The notes beneath the pieces are model-generated. The model had not been told where the DNA came from and made no database searches. It saw only the letters and a program-made list of their open reading frames with translations. From positions 604,314,709 through 604,378,708 of the forward strand of contig NC_081413.1 in the NCBI RefSeq assembly GCF_030272615.1: a DNA stretch of 64,000 nucleotides, read 5' to 3'. This stretch comes from Cryptomeria japonica. Its lineage: Eukaryota > Streptophyta > Pinopsida > Cupressales > Cupressaceae. The position numbers and the translations under genes were made by a program. Positions 47,963 to 59,163 of the stretch are shown here, in pieces (within the stretch, counting starts at the first letter, position 1; each line of letters opens with the position of its first letter).

Positions 47963-49173
47963 TGTTGGCCATTTGGTGGAATTGATTATGTGTTGCATTG
48001 ATGTTTTTTCATTGTTGTCAACACTATCTGTTTGGATGCTTTACCAGCACCCTTCTGGTCCCAATAGGATGAGTGATTTCTGGTTGGTTTGGATAGGGAA
48101 TGATCTAGTAGGATTCAGTATGATTTGGTTATGGAAATTAATTATTAATGATACTCATGTTCATATTCAATAAGTTGATTTTGGTCTGGTGATAGGATGC
48201 TATCCTGTTTGCTTAGAAGCTTGGCTTGTGGTTCCGGTGAGGGTTTCACCAGCAGAGCTTTTGTTGAAGATCTTTGATGATATGCATTAGCGGTGTTGGT
48301 GCAACTTCTGGTGGAGTTTCAGGATGCTGTTGATGATCCTATTTGAGACTTGGTGGATGGAGATCATTTCTTTAGCGTATGGACCTATATTAGGTCCCGA
48401 TTGATCTAGGTTATGGATCAACTTAATGTAATGTGTGGATTGGACCTCTCGATGTGTTTCTGGGATGTCTTATATGTTGGATATTATTTTTTTGGTCTAA
48501 GGCCGACATGTTTTGTAATTATGTAATTGGCTTATTATTTGGTGGCCAACCTGATTGTTTTTGGTTGAGGGTTTGTATATATAAATGATGTAAGATCTCA
48601 TTGTAGATCATAAGGTAGAGATATAGGAATGGAAATGGATATGTAATGTGTCAATAATGTAATATCATTTAGGTAGAGGATTTGGTCGATCATTGGAGAT
48701 CGAATTGGGTTTATGTAAGAGGATTTAGTCCTCTGGAATTGAGCTTAACCGAAACTGTACTTAGGCATAGGAGATGTTATTTTTGTAGTTCAAATACTTC
48801 TTCGGATTATACTTTGGATTTCTATATAGTTAGTGAGACTCCTTTTGTGATGAGTAGTGTGCTCTAGGCTATTGGCCTTCCTACAAGTGCATGCCCCTTT
48901 AATGGAATTCACATACTTACTACAAAAGTATTATCTGACTGTGGGTAGGCTTCCCATCGTGGTTTTTCTCTTTATGGGGTTTTCCACGTATAAATATTGG
49001 TGTCATATGGATGGTATTTATTCTGTGATTATTGTTTATTCTTAATTGGTATTCTAATATTTGGTTTAAGCTTTACAGTATTAAAGTTTTAATTGCTTAA
49101 GGTTGTGATAATCTGTGACAACTGATTACCCCCTCCCTCTCAGTTGTCTTCTAGTTATTTGAATTGTCTAACA
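47963..49173 (+). repeat. 5' LTR of the Copia element (probable)
   Basis: The boundaries are inferred from TGTTGG at 47963, CTAACA at 49168-49173, and the primer site three bases later. A TATA box (tatatataaa, 48576-48585) lies mid-LTR. No second LTR is present to confirm the ends. Confidence 0.65.
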
Positions 49174-49176
49174 ATT

Positions 49177-49188
49177 GGTATCAAAGAT
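49177..49188 (+). other. Primer binding site, initiator tRNA-Met type
   Basis: tggtatcaaaga differs from the initiator-Met complement TGGTATCAGAGC at two positions. Confidence 0.75.
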
Positions 49189-49231
49189 TTGGTCCTCTCT
49201 ATAAAAATCTTAACCGCTTGAGGAAGATCCT

Positions 49232-50367
49232 ATGGCGACTAATAGTTCAAGTTCATCTAGTTCATCTGAAACTATCTTTCAGAGAGATATTCCTAGGCTT
49301 GATGGAACAAATTACATAGTATGGAAGATCTGGATGTAGACTCATATGAGATGTCTTGGAAAGGAGATTTGGGAGATCACACAGAATGGTGTCACACCTT
49401 ATAATTTGGCATCTGGCAATCCTCCTCTAACAAACTTGGATAAGGAGCTTGAGAATGATTGAAGAGAAAGAGAAGCCCTCTTGTATGCACTTTCTGACCA
49501 GCAAATAATGAGATTAACTGACAAATCATTTGGAAAGGCTATATGGGATAAGTTGTAGACTCTTAATGAAGGTGACCCTATAGTGAAGATTGATAAACTT
49601 GATGGTTACCGGGTGAGATATGAAAACCTAAAGATGGAAGAAGATGAAAGGATTACTGCATTCATGGAAAGGGTAAATGAGATTGTTATGGGAATTAAAT
49701 GTTGTGGTGGAACTCTGAGCGAAGATGAAATTGTTTCTAAAGTTATAAGAGCCCTACTACCAGGTTACAAAATGAAGGCTACTAATTTTAATGACTTGAG
49801 AACAATGGCTAATACATCTATCAACAAAGATACTTTGGTTGGGAAATATCTGCTTTTGAGCTTAAAGAATTTGGACCTTCTGGAGCTGTGAAGACTGAAC
49901 CTTATTTTCATGCATCTATATCATCAACCGATAAGCAAGATTGGAAAACTTTGTATGCAAAGGAATTGGAAGATATGAAGAGAGGAGATGATGAGTTTGA
50001 GCAAGTTGAATCACTATTTTCTAGAAGAGTACCTAAAGGACCGATAGGAAGTAAGTATGAAGGAAAAGAACATTTTAAATGTTTTGCATGTAATAAGATT
50101 AGTCATTTTGCATCTAGATGTCCTGAAAGGAATTCAAAATTTGAAGAAAGAGTTAAATGGTCTTTTAAGCCTAACCATGGATATCAGAACAAGTATAAGT
50201 ACAGGAAAAATAAAGAAAAATCATGCTACATAGAGGATGAGGAAGGCATTACTGACTCTGATGATGAATCGGTAGAAGACTCTGCTAGTGATTCTGGCAA
50301 TGGGAAAGAATGGGTGTTCTTAGCTATCAAGGAAGATCATTTGGCACTGGAAGAGGATGTATCTTAA
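49232..50367 (+). pseudogene. Copia gag, broken
   Basis: Starts MATNSSSSSSSSETIFQRD, then GTNYIVWKIWM and a stop. After further stops it reads KIDKLDGYRVRYENLKMEE, FMERVNEIVMGIKCCGG and VIRALLPGYKMKATNF to a stop at 49891. After a shift near 49850 it continues (KTEPYFHASISSTDKQDW) to a CCHC knuckle CFACNKISHFASRC around 50078-50122 and an acidic tail to 50367. This is the UBN2/Copia-type Gag. Confidence 0.9.
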
Positions 50368-51067
50368 GAGGAGGCACTTGCTTCTTAAATTGAAGACAAG
50401 GATGAATGGGTAATTCACAGTGGTTGTTCACATCATATGACTGGAGATAAAGGGAATTTTTACTTTGCAAGAATTTGATGGCGGTCGAGTTAGATTTGGA
50501 GATGACAAAGCATGGATGATCAAAGGAAAAGGAACTATATCACTGGATGGTAAGAACAATACTGACAATGTTTATTATGTTGGAGGTTTAAGGCATAATC
50601 TTTCGAGTGTAGGACAATTGGTGGATATGGGATTTCAATTAGAGTTCAAGGATGGAAAAGGCAAAATCATTAATAGATCTGGTTTGGAGATTGCAATTGG
50701 TACACAGACAAAAGGTAATATATTTTGTTTGAATTTTGGTGAGAATACATGTTTGATTACATAGATTGATGAGAGTTGGCTATGGCATAAAAGGCCGCAT
50801 CATGTGAATTTTGATTGCATTGTGAAGATTAGTTCAACTAAGGTAGTTAGGGATATAACTAAAATTTTGAAGCCCTATAATCCAATATGTAAAGAATGCG
50901 AAATGGAAAAATAGGTCAAAACCTCTTTTAGGAGTATACAAGATAAATCTAATGATGTTCTTGATCTTATGCATACTGATTTGTGTGGCCCTACTAGAGT
51001 TAAAAGTTTTCAAGCTGATAGATATTTCATGCTAATCATTGATGATTATTCTACTTGGATGTTGCTA
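50368..51067 (+). pseudogene. Copia protease and integrase N-terminal part, truncated
   Basis: WVIHSGCSHHMTGDKGNF marks the protease active site, but the expected D of D-S-G is H. The downstream Copia protease part (VYYVGGLRHNLSSVGQLVD) is open. The pre-integrase zinc module is readable (LWHKRPHHVNFDCIV, ICKECEMEK then a stop). The integrase core begins LDLMHTDLCGPTRVKS and reaches IIDDYSTW before homology ends near 51060. Confidence 0.85.
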
Positions 51068-53860
51068 GAACAATGATGATGCAAGCTATTCTACCTTATA
51101 TCTACTGGAGAAAAGCAATGAGCATGATGGTTTATGAGTGGACATCTAAAATAGGATCATAATTCTCAAGCACCACAACTAAACTAGGAGGAGAGTGGAC
51201 ATGAACTTATGAGTCATCTAAAATAGCATCTTCATCAGAAACAACAATAGGATAAATAGTAAGGTGGTCATGAACATTATTCTTTCACTAGGTTGAGGAA
51301 GACTTCAAGTGAGCATACTTCATAAATTACTTGTATTATTAAAATATTTAAACTTCATCTCTAATATTAAATATTTTTAATTTAATTCCTTTCAATGAAT
51401 GATGTCTATATTATCAATTATAAAATAATGTTAAACATGCTCACAAAAAAATGGCATGTGAAAAGAGTCTTACCTCTAGAGTCTATATGGTGATATAGTC
51501 TAGAGCATAAAAATATTAAAATGTAGAAAATAATAAACAACTACTAAGAAACCATTTTATGGGAGGCTTCTTTCTCTCATAATGTGATTCACCTGCAAGA
51601 TCTTCATTGGCACCGTTGGGTTGGGATTCTTTCTGTGGAGGGTCCTCCTTGAATGTAGAATCTCCCATTTTCCCTCTCCTATAGTGGCAACTCCTAGCTT
51701 CTAGGTTCATTTAACCCAACCACTCCCTTGTACTTTTTTCTCATACCTTGGCTAGGAAGAAGATTTGGTTGCTCATTTTGCAGTGGAGGTTGTCACTATT
51801 GGTGGGAGATTCTACCCTTATTCATGCATTATGGAGAGTGATTTTTGGGTTCCTATGTGTTGGTGGGCTCTTTTGAAGGTAGAGTTCATAATTCTACTCT
51901 CAAAATTATCTTCTTTTGAACCCCTACTCTTCTTCATGGGCTTTGTTTTTTCCATCTCTTAAGATTTCAGCTTTTGTGTGCCATAAAATTCTCTACCTAG
52001 AAGTTCTTTGTATGTCTATGGATATGGTTGTGGTCTCCAAAGTTGTGAGACTAATGTTTAGGACTTAAATCATTTTGGGTATGGGTCTTGGTAGTTCTAT
52101 CAAATTGTCTCTTGTTAGAGGCCCTATGGAGGTGGGTTTTGTTGTGGTTTTCTTCTATGTTTCTTCCATAACTGGTTTAGGAGAGTTTTATAAGTTATCT
52201 ATTGCTAATACTCCTATTTAGGTGGGGGGAAGTAGCATGGGCTCCTCTTCTCTCTATCTATGTGGTGGTCATCTTGAGGTGGACTCTACAACTTGTCTCT
52301 TTCAAAAAAATAGTTTTGCTAATTATAGGCCTAAGGAGGTGAACCTAGTTATTGTGTTTGCAAGGGATTCTTCTTAGAGATAGTTGGGCTCTTTATTTCC
52401 CCTTTCCAATCCTATGAACATTGTGGTTTTTTGTAGTTTTACCTATAAAGGGTTTCAATGTGCCTTTCAAAACTTGTTGGTATTTTTTGTTTTGGGTCAT
52501 TCTTTGACTAATCTTCCTACAACTCAAGGTGTCCTTCAACGTAGAAGGTTTAGGGGTTCCTTTCAGAACCTATTTTTCCCTCTCCTTGGTTGTGTTTATT
52601 TCTAGCCCAATCTAGCTCAGGTCTTAGGTTCCAGGATCCTATGGAAAACCTACAAGTTATGTTTCATATGATGTAATAGTCCTTTTCTAGTTCGGTACTC
52701 CAATCAAAAGCTTCATGTCTTCGAAAAAAGTGTTGGCATTTTTCAGTTTTTGTTTATAACACTACTTGTGAGATCCCTATTCTTTGTCTTTTGGCTATTA
52801 CATAAGGTTTAGGCCCTCTCCCAATATATCAAATCATAATTACTAGGCAGCAATAGCTAAGGAAAATATAGGGGAGGAAGAAAATCAATCATCTAGTTGT
52901 CTAATACATATAATACTATATGTAGGGAGGAGAAGAAAATCATGGATGCTTATTGAGGGCATATATGATCCAAAGCTACCAAATCATCAACACTAGAAGA
53001 AACTAATAGGTTGATGCAATTTGAAGACATATGAAAAGCTACTCATAAAACCAACAATAAATGTTGAACATTAAATAGCATCCCCACAAGATCATTAAAT
53101 TTTTTGTCATCCATTAAAATATAAAATTGATATTTTCAATTGAAAGTTCATCATGAACTCAATTTTCATCTACAAGACTCAAATTTGAATTGAATATAGA
53201 TTTTAGATTGTCAAAAACCATATAATTACAAAAAACTAATAATAATTTTTATTTTCTAGTTTGCAAGTGATATTTTTCATCATCAATGTTTCAAATCATA
53301 CTACATGATCCATCATTTTCTTTCATCTTGATGATGGATCTTGTAATATGATTAAAAAACGTTGATAATTAAAAATGTCACGGACTACAAACCCGAAAAG
53401 AAAATACAAACACTATGGACTATGGAAATTACATGACTTTAAAATTTAAATTTTCATAACTTTCACCCAAAATTATTAATAAATGATTAAGTTTACTAAC
53501 ATAACATTATAAGACCGAAAAATATAACTATCATATTAAATAACTATTCCATGTCCATATAATAATAAAACGAAATTGTGAACAACACAAAAAAATAATG
53601 ATAACTAACCCTGATTTATCCATTAGTATAAGAAAATATCATTGAAAAATGAAAATTGCTAAAGTCTCATTTTCTTCTTTATTTTCAAATGTCTTTACAT
53701 TTATCTTTAAAATATAAATTATTCAAACATAATGATAAATTAGCAAGATGTAATTTTACCATTGTTTCTATAACGAGTTAGACCCTTTCCCATTTACTTT
53801 AATCAAAGACATAAATTATTCAAACTACTTTTAACCTGATTGAAACCTTCGTTATTCATT
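51068..53860. other. Spacer with T/G-rich LINE-3'-like stretch (51720-52700)
   Basis: No gene. Within 52535-52580 aaggtttaggggttcc and tttcagaaccta resemble the LINE 3' signature seen at 34100 and 43550, so 51720-52700 may be a related, more decayed LINE 3' region. The remainder is AT-rich and featureless. Confidence 0.35.
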
Positions 53861-53870
53861 TTAAACCCTA

Positions 53871-53960
53871 CATTGAAGGAAAAAGTTATATAGAGTATCT
53901 TTATTTCAAACATTCATTGAAGGAAAAAGTTATAATAGAGTATCTTTATTTCTAACATCA
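53871..53960. repeat. 44-bp tandem duplication
   Basis: cattgaaggaaaaagttat begins at 53871 and again at 53915; each copy continues with agagtatctttattt. The copies differ by one or two bases and a small indel. Confidence 0.85.
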
Positions 53961-54108
53961 GCATCTCAATAAATGTGACTAGAAGAATTGAAATCTCGAC
54001 TGAAGAATTGAGGGCTCGACTGAAGAATTTAGAGAGAGAATGGAATGGAAAATCAACCCAATCTAGTTTGGCCGCTCAACGATTTTTTTAACGTTTACGA
54101 TATGAATG

Positions 54109-54225
54109 CTGCGTACAGTTATAAGTAACCTGTAATGTCGTGGAATTCTGCGTACAATTATAAGTAACCTGTAATATCGTGGAGTTCTGCGTACAATTAT
54201 ATATGTCTCTGAATTGTAAGTAACC
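54109..54225. repeat. 39-bp tandem repeat, 2.5 copies
   Basis: ctgcgtacaattataagta begins at 54109, 54148 and 54187; each full copy continues acctgtaat-tcgtgga-tt. Upstream of the laccase gene. Confidence 0.9.
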
Positions 54226-54245
54226 ATTTGCTATTGGTGGATTTC

Positions 54246-54408
54246 AATATCAACTATAACATGTTTGAAAATGGAGGAATAAACTCCAAAAATTTTAGGT
54301 CAAAACTTATCGTAGCAGGACTCATCCACCAATATCAACTATAACATGTTTGAAAATGGAGGAATAAACTCCAAAAATTTTAGGTCAAAACTTATAGTAG
54401 CAGGACTC
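54246..54408. repeat. 85-bp tandem duplication
   Basis: aatatcaactataacatg begins at 54246 and at 54331; the copies are nearly identical through gcaggactc. It lies about 500 bp upstream of the laccase ATG. Confidence 0.95.
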
Positions 54409-54809
54409 TTAATTTATCTAGTGAAAAGACCAATAGTTCAGTTCACATTTGAATTGAGATAAAACATTATAATTGAAATAATAAGTAATATTCTTGTAGG
54501 TGGCTGTTTAGTCGAAGGAGTCTTATATACTCACTCAAAATGTTATAATATGTTATATAAAGACTGAAATGACATATTTTCATTGAAAAAAAATAATACC
54601 ACTTCTTCAAAGTTGAGACATGCAACAGTGGGTATCTCGTGTTACTGTGCTTGCCGTATCAAATAACAGTTAAAATTATTGAAAATTATGTTTCTACCAA
54701 ATGATCTACAATTCCGTTCATTTATCCTACTCTTCAGGTATGACATTAGTTTGAGTCTTTCCTATTCGACAACGTACTATTTCTATCTACCACTTCTTCA
54801 TTTTTGTTC

Positions 54810-54817
54810 TATATATA
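54810..54817 (+). promoter_or_regulatory. Laccase TATA box
   Basis: TATATATA at 54810-54817, about 90 bp before the laccase start codon, followed by accactcgac. This spacing predicts a 5' leader of about 60 bp. Confidence 0.6.
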
Positions 54818-54906
54818 CCACTCGACTAAGCAAGCAGTCTTGACATACTAAGTTTAAGATTAAGCTTTCCATATTGGAAGAGTTTGAGCTTGATTTGTAG
54901 ATTAAT

Positions 54907-57900
54907 ATGAGCAGCACTTTAGGTGTTTCTAATTCATTAATGATGTCAAAACAATACTCGGCAAGGTTTATGGTATTGCTGTTTACATTCATTTTCTTAT
55001 TTGATTCTCTTGCATGCGCAGACCTACACACCCACACATTCGTTGTAAGTAGATGTTTATACAAGTGTGCTTTTGCAAAACTCGATTATAATATAAGGAA
55101 GAATTTGATAGTTCCTTGCACATACTGATTTTCATTCATTGATTATATGGAGAATCCAGGGCAGGGCTGTATACACAAACGCAGTCCAACCCATGTTTCT
55201 ATTTAAAAGATCTAACGCAATTTTTTATTTTTCTTCTATTTGCACAGCTTGAATCCACAAATGTTACTGGACTGTGTAAGACATATAACATTATCACAGT
55301 GAATGGTCAGCTTCCAGGTCCAACTCTGCATGTCCGAAATGGCGACACACTTCATGTTACAGTTTATAACAGGGCCAAGCACAACGCCACTATCCACTGG
55401 TAAATATAGCTCTTGTAGACTGTCAATTCCATTGATGATACAAAACATATTAACAAGAACTTGTTTTTCAGGCATGGAGTGAGACAGATTCGCACAGGGT
55501 GGGCTGATGGACCAGGTTACATTACACAGTGCCCGATACAACCAGGGGGTAAATTTACTTACACGTTCACCATTATTGGACAGGAAGGAACGTTGTGGTG
55601 GCATGCCCATGTTTCATGGCTCCGTGCAACAGTTCATGGAGCAATGATCATCCTTCCGAAGAATGGCAGCTCTTATCCATTTACCCAACCCGATGCTGAG
55701 ATTCCTATAGTTCTAGGTAATGGAAAAGTAGAACTGTATGCAAGATAATTTTTTGAAGCTTCATAGAAGAATCAGCAATTCTAACCTTTCTTATGGGGGT
55801 CTGTTCAAGATTTCTATTTATTTTAGTAAATTTGAATTTTCTATAGAAATATGAGTAAAGATCAGTTTGAATAGTTAACATATTTAATATTTTTATTTGT
55901 CCAACCTATCTTTTAAAATTGATTAAAGGACGTCTCAAATTTATAGTACTTTTAAGCAATCATTTTTTTAATTTTATTCCTTTTATTTTGAATATTGTTT
56001 TATTGTCTTTTTGTTATTTTTGATCAATTCTATTCTGTGTAAGATTCATTTAAGAGACCCTTTTCTTGTCAATCTAATCAAAATTTGTTAATTAAATTAA
56101 TTTTGTTGTTTTTGATGAATTCCACTTCTCGTAAGATTCATCTAAGAGGCCCTTTTCATGTCAATTTAATCAAAACTTGTTAATTAAATTAATTATGATA
56201 TTCTAAATATGAACATTTCTTGAATATTTCAAAAAAATTAATTTTTGAGATGCAAAATTATTTATAAATTGTGTATAAGACATTTGTATGTTTTCTTACT
56301 ATATGTTAATTCTCGGCATTATTTTTAAGTTGGACTTTCTAGAGAGTTCACCTAAGAAAACTTACCTTTGGAAATCAAGCAACTTCTTTAAGATATTTTT
56401 AAATATCTCAATCTTTGACAACTTAGTAATAAATAGAGACTATGGTAAATTAGAAAGCAAAAAGTACACAATCAAGTATAGATCTGATCAGAAGACCTTT
56501 CCAATGAGTTAAACGGCTCGTAATTTTGAGTCATGTGCAGAAAGTTATGCCTACTTAAAGTTAGGACAAATTTTATATAGTTTTTTGAAAAATTACATAG
56601 TTTTAGTTTTATTATGTAAATAAACCTGAACCTGATATGACTATTGGTTTTTCGATTCTCAAGGAGTTTTTGGTGACCCTTGGAATCCCTTGGACTACTA
56701 TATGTTGGATTTTTGAATTGAATACAATACTTTTTGGCTTGCTTCAATTCTATACTTTCTTGTTCTTGTAAACAGAATTTACAATACTACATGTTCTCAC
56801 TCAAGTGTTGTCATCCGAATCCATAATTCGGATCAAGATCTATGAGTTAAAGGACAAATCCCACTTGTCAAATCAATTTAAATTCACAAATCTATCTAAA
56901 AATAACAATTAAATATAAACATCTAAATTTCTTATTTTTTTACAAGAAATAATTTAATTCTAGGGGAGAGAACCCTATGGTGGTGTGGGCTATGGCCAAA
57001 ATTTATCTTAAATATATATATTTTTTTTAATTTTCTACAACTACTTAGTTGTGAAGTCTCCTACTTAAAAAATGGGTTTCCAAGTTCACATGATCAAATA
57101 TGATGCCGAATCAAATGCCTTTTTTGCCAAGGTGTCAAAAATGGTCTCAAAAAGAAGTAAGACCCATAGTTGCTCACTAAGTGATGTTTATTGGTGTGTT
57201 GATGTGACATCACATGATTGATTGTTTTTTCAAATTTTTTGAAATCTTTTAGAAGTTAAGTATTGACATGATACTTTTTGTCTCTACTAATAAACTTACT
57301 GTACCACCACAAGATCCTCTCCATTATTGTCAAAATAAAATAGTCCTATCCCTTCCCATTCCTTCAAATGTAATTTCCACCTCAATATTTAATATTTTAT
57401 TGAGAGAGTAATCTATGCCGCGTTAACTTCAAAACTAACAATGGTATATTGAAATCTAGAAAGCTGGAGGACTTAGTTTTACGTGGCATTCCTTATCTGT
57501 AGAGAGCGACTGATTTTGAATAGTAAATGTGATTATGATTCAAGTTTTCCATCTTTTAGACTTTCTCTTGTGGGTTCATACTGGATTGCCCTTGCATTTC
57601 ATAATGACTCTGATTGCTTGACTTAAATAATCAAATTGAGCAGGGGAGTGGTGGAACAGTGATCCCATCGAAGTCGAAAAGGAAGCAAAACTGAGTGGAG
57701 GTGCACCGAATGTTTCAGACGGTTTCACTGTAAATGGACAGCCAGGAGACCTCTATAACTGCTCAACCTCAGGTAACACTTTCCTTTTTGTTGGAAAAGG
57801 TTTGGGATTCAATTGGGTACAACTATTCGATTCTAGGTGAATGGGTAGCCCATTAGTAAGACTCAATCGATTTAAAATGAATAACTCTACACAGTTAAAT

Positions 57901-59163
57901 CCAGAAATGGACGCTTTGAATATAACTAAGGGTCGCTCAATTCCGTTTCTCACTAGTCAAAATCAAGACTGCAATCGTTAATAATGAAATCTGGTATATG
58001 CAGGAACAACAAATTTCCCTGTAGAACACGGAAAAACCTACCTACTTCGTATCGTAAATGCTGCAGTCAATAATCACCTCTTTTTCAAGATTGCATCACA
58101 CAATCTTACAGTGGTATCTGTGGATGCCTCCTACACAAAGCCATACACAACAGACATACTGATGTTAACATCTGGTCAGACTACAGACGTTCTTCTCACG
58201 GCCAATCAAGCCGAAGCCAGATATTATATGGCCGCCAAAGTATACACTACTCAATCTGAAGCAAATATTGATAACACCACAACAACCGCCATTTTAGGCT
58301 ACGTGGGCTCTAATTCATCTGCCACTCCAATCCTCCCTGACCTTCCAGTATACAATGACACTGCAACAGTGACCACATTTACCCGATCCTTACGAAGCCT
58401 GGCTTCACAGGAGCATCCAGTGGACGTTCCCCAAAGCATAAGCGACAGTAGCATCATAACCGTAGGACTCGGTTTACGCCCTTGTGAAACCGGCGGTAAT
58501 TGTGGTGGCCCTAACAATACCAGACTGGCTGCGAGTATGAACAACATATCTTTTGTGCTGCCTGATGTCGCCATTCTGCAAGCTTATTACTTCGGCGTTA
58601 ATGGAGTCTTTACCACCGACTTTCCTTCCAACACTCCAGTTGTGTATAATTATACCGGCGATGTACCCAAAACTCTGTGGGCGCCAATTTCTGGCAGAAA
58701 AGTTAAAGTCATTGATTATAATGCCACAGTTCAAGTTGTGTTCCAGGGAACCAATATCTTCCAAGCAGACAACCATCCAATGCATATTCATGGGTATGAC
58801 TTTTATATTGTAGGAGAGGGTTTTGGTAATTATGATAATGAAACAGATCCGAGCTCTTTCAATCTGGTCGATCCACCTCAACGAAATACAGTAGGGGTTC
58901 CGGTCAATGGTTGGGCCGCTATCAGATTCAAAGCTGACAATCCAGGTAATAAAAAAGTTGACAATTCTCTGATGATTCCAGAAATGATATATGGCTTGAA
59001 ATTGAAGTTTGGACAATTCTCTGTTTGTGCAGGTGCATGGTTCGTACATTGTCACTTTGATGACCATGTAACATGGGGATTGGATACTGTCTTTATTGTG
59101 AAGAACGGCCCTAGTGCTTTGGAAAGTTTGATCCCTCCTCCTGCTGACCTCCCCAAATGCTAA
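54907..59163 (+). CDS. Laccase (plant multicopper oxidase), six exons, apparently intact
   Basis: Exons: 54907-55044, 55248-55399, 55472-55716, 57644-57772, 58004-58945 and 59033-59163. All introns are GT-AG. Exon lengths 152, 245 and 129 are the usual ones for plant laccases. The product is 578 residues. A hydrophobic signal ([18 protein letters not shown]) ends near residue 37; M12 or M13 could also be the start. Copper ligands are complete: H96-W-H98, H141-A-H143, H479-P-M-H482-I-H484 and H541-C542-H543...H547. L552 is the axial position, typical of plant enzymes. Many N-glycosylation sequons fit secretion. Such enzymes oxidise monolignols and flavonoids in the wall with reduction of O2 to water. 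The subfamily is not decided from sequence alone. Confidence 0.95.
55717..57643 (+). other. Laccase intron 3 (1,927 bp)
   Basis: The only long intron of the gene, AT-rich, with gtaatg donor and attgagcag acceptor. Two diverged copies of aagattcat-taagag-cccttttc-tgtcaat-taatcaaaa lie at about 56040-56090 and 56130-56180. No ORF or element recognised. Confidence 0.85.
58946..59032 (+). other. Laccase intron 5, 87 bp, in frame and without stop
   Basis: gtaata...gtgcag. Its length is divisible by three and its reading in the exon frame has no stop codon, so an unspliced mRNA would encode 29 extra residues just before the last copper-ligand block. The exon-joined reading restores the canonical [11 protein letters not shown] context, so it is an intron. 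Confidence 0.85.

Larger units (their letters stand above)
47963..51067 (+). mobile_element. Truncated Ty1/Copia retrotransposon
   Basis: A 5' LTR, initiator-Met primer site, gag with knuckle, protease and the start of integrase are present. The element then stops abruptly near 51067 inside the integrase core. RT, RNase H and the 3' LTR are missing from the following sequence. Every coding part is broken. Confidence 0.85.

Noticed and set aside
55461-55748. 95-codon ORF as a separate gene
   Set aside because: It is laccase exon 3 read through into intron 3.
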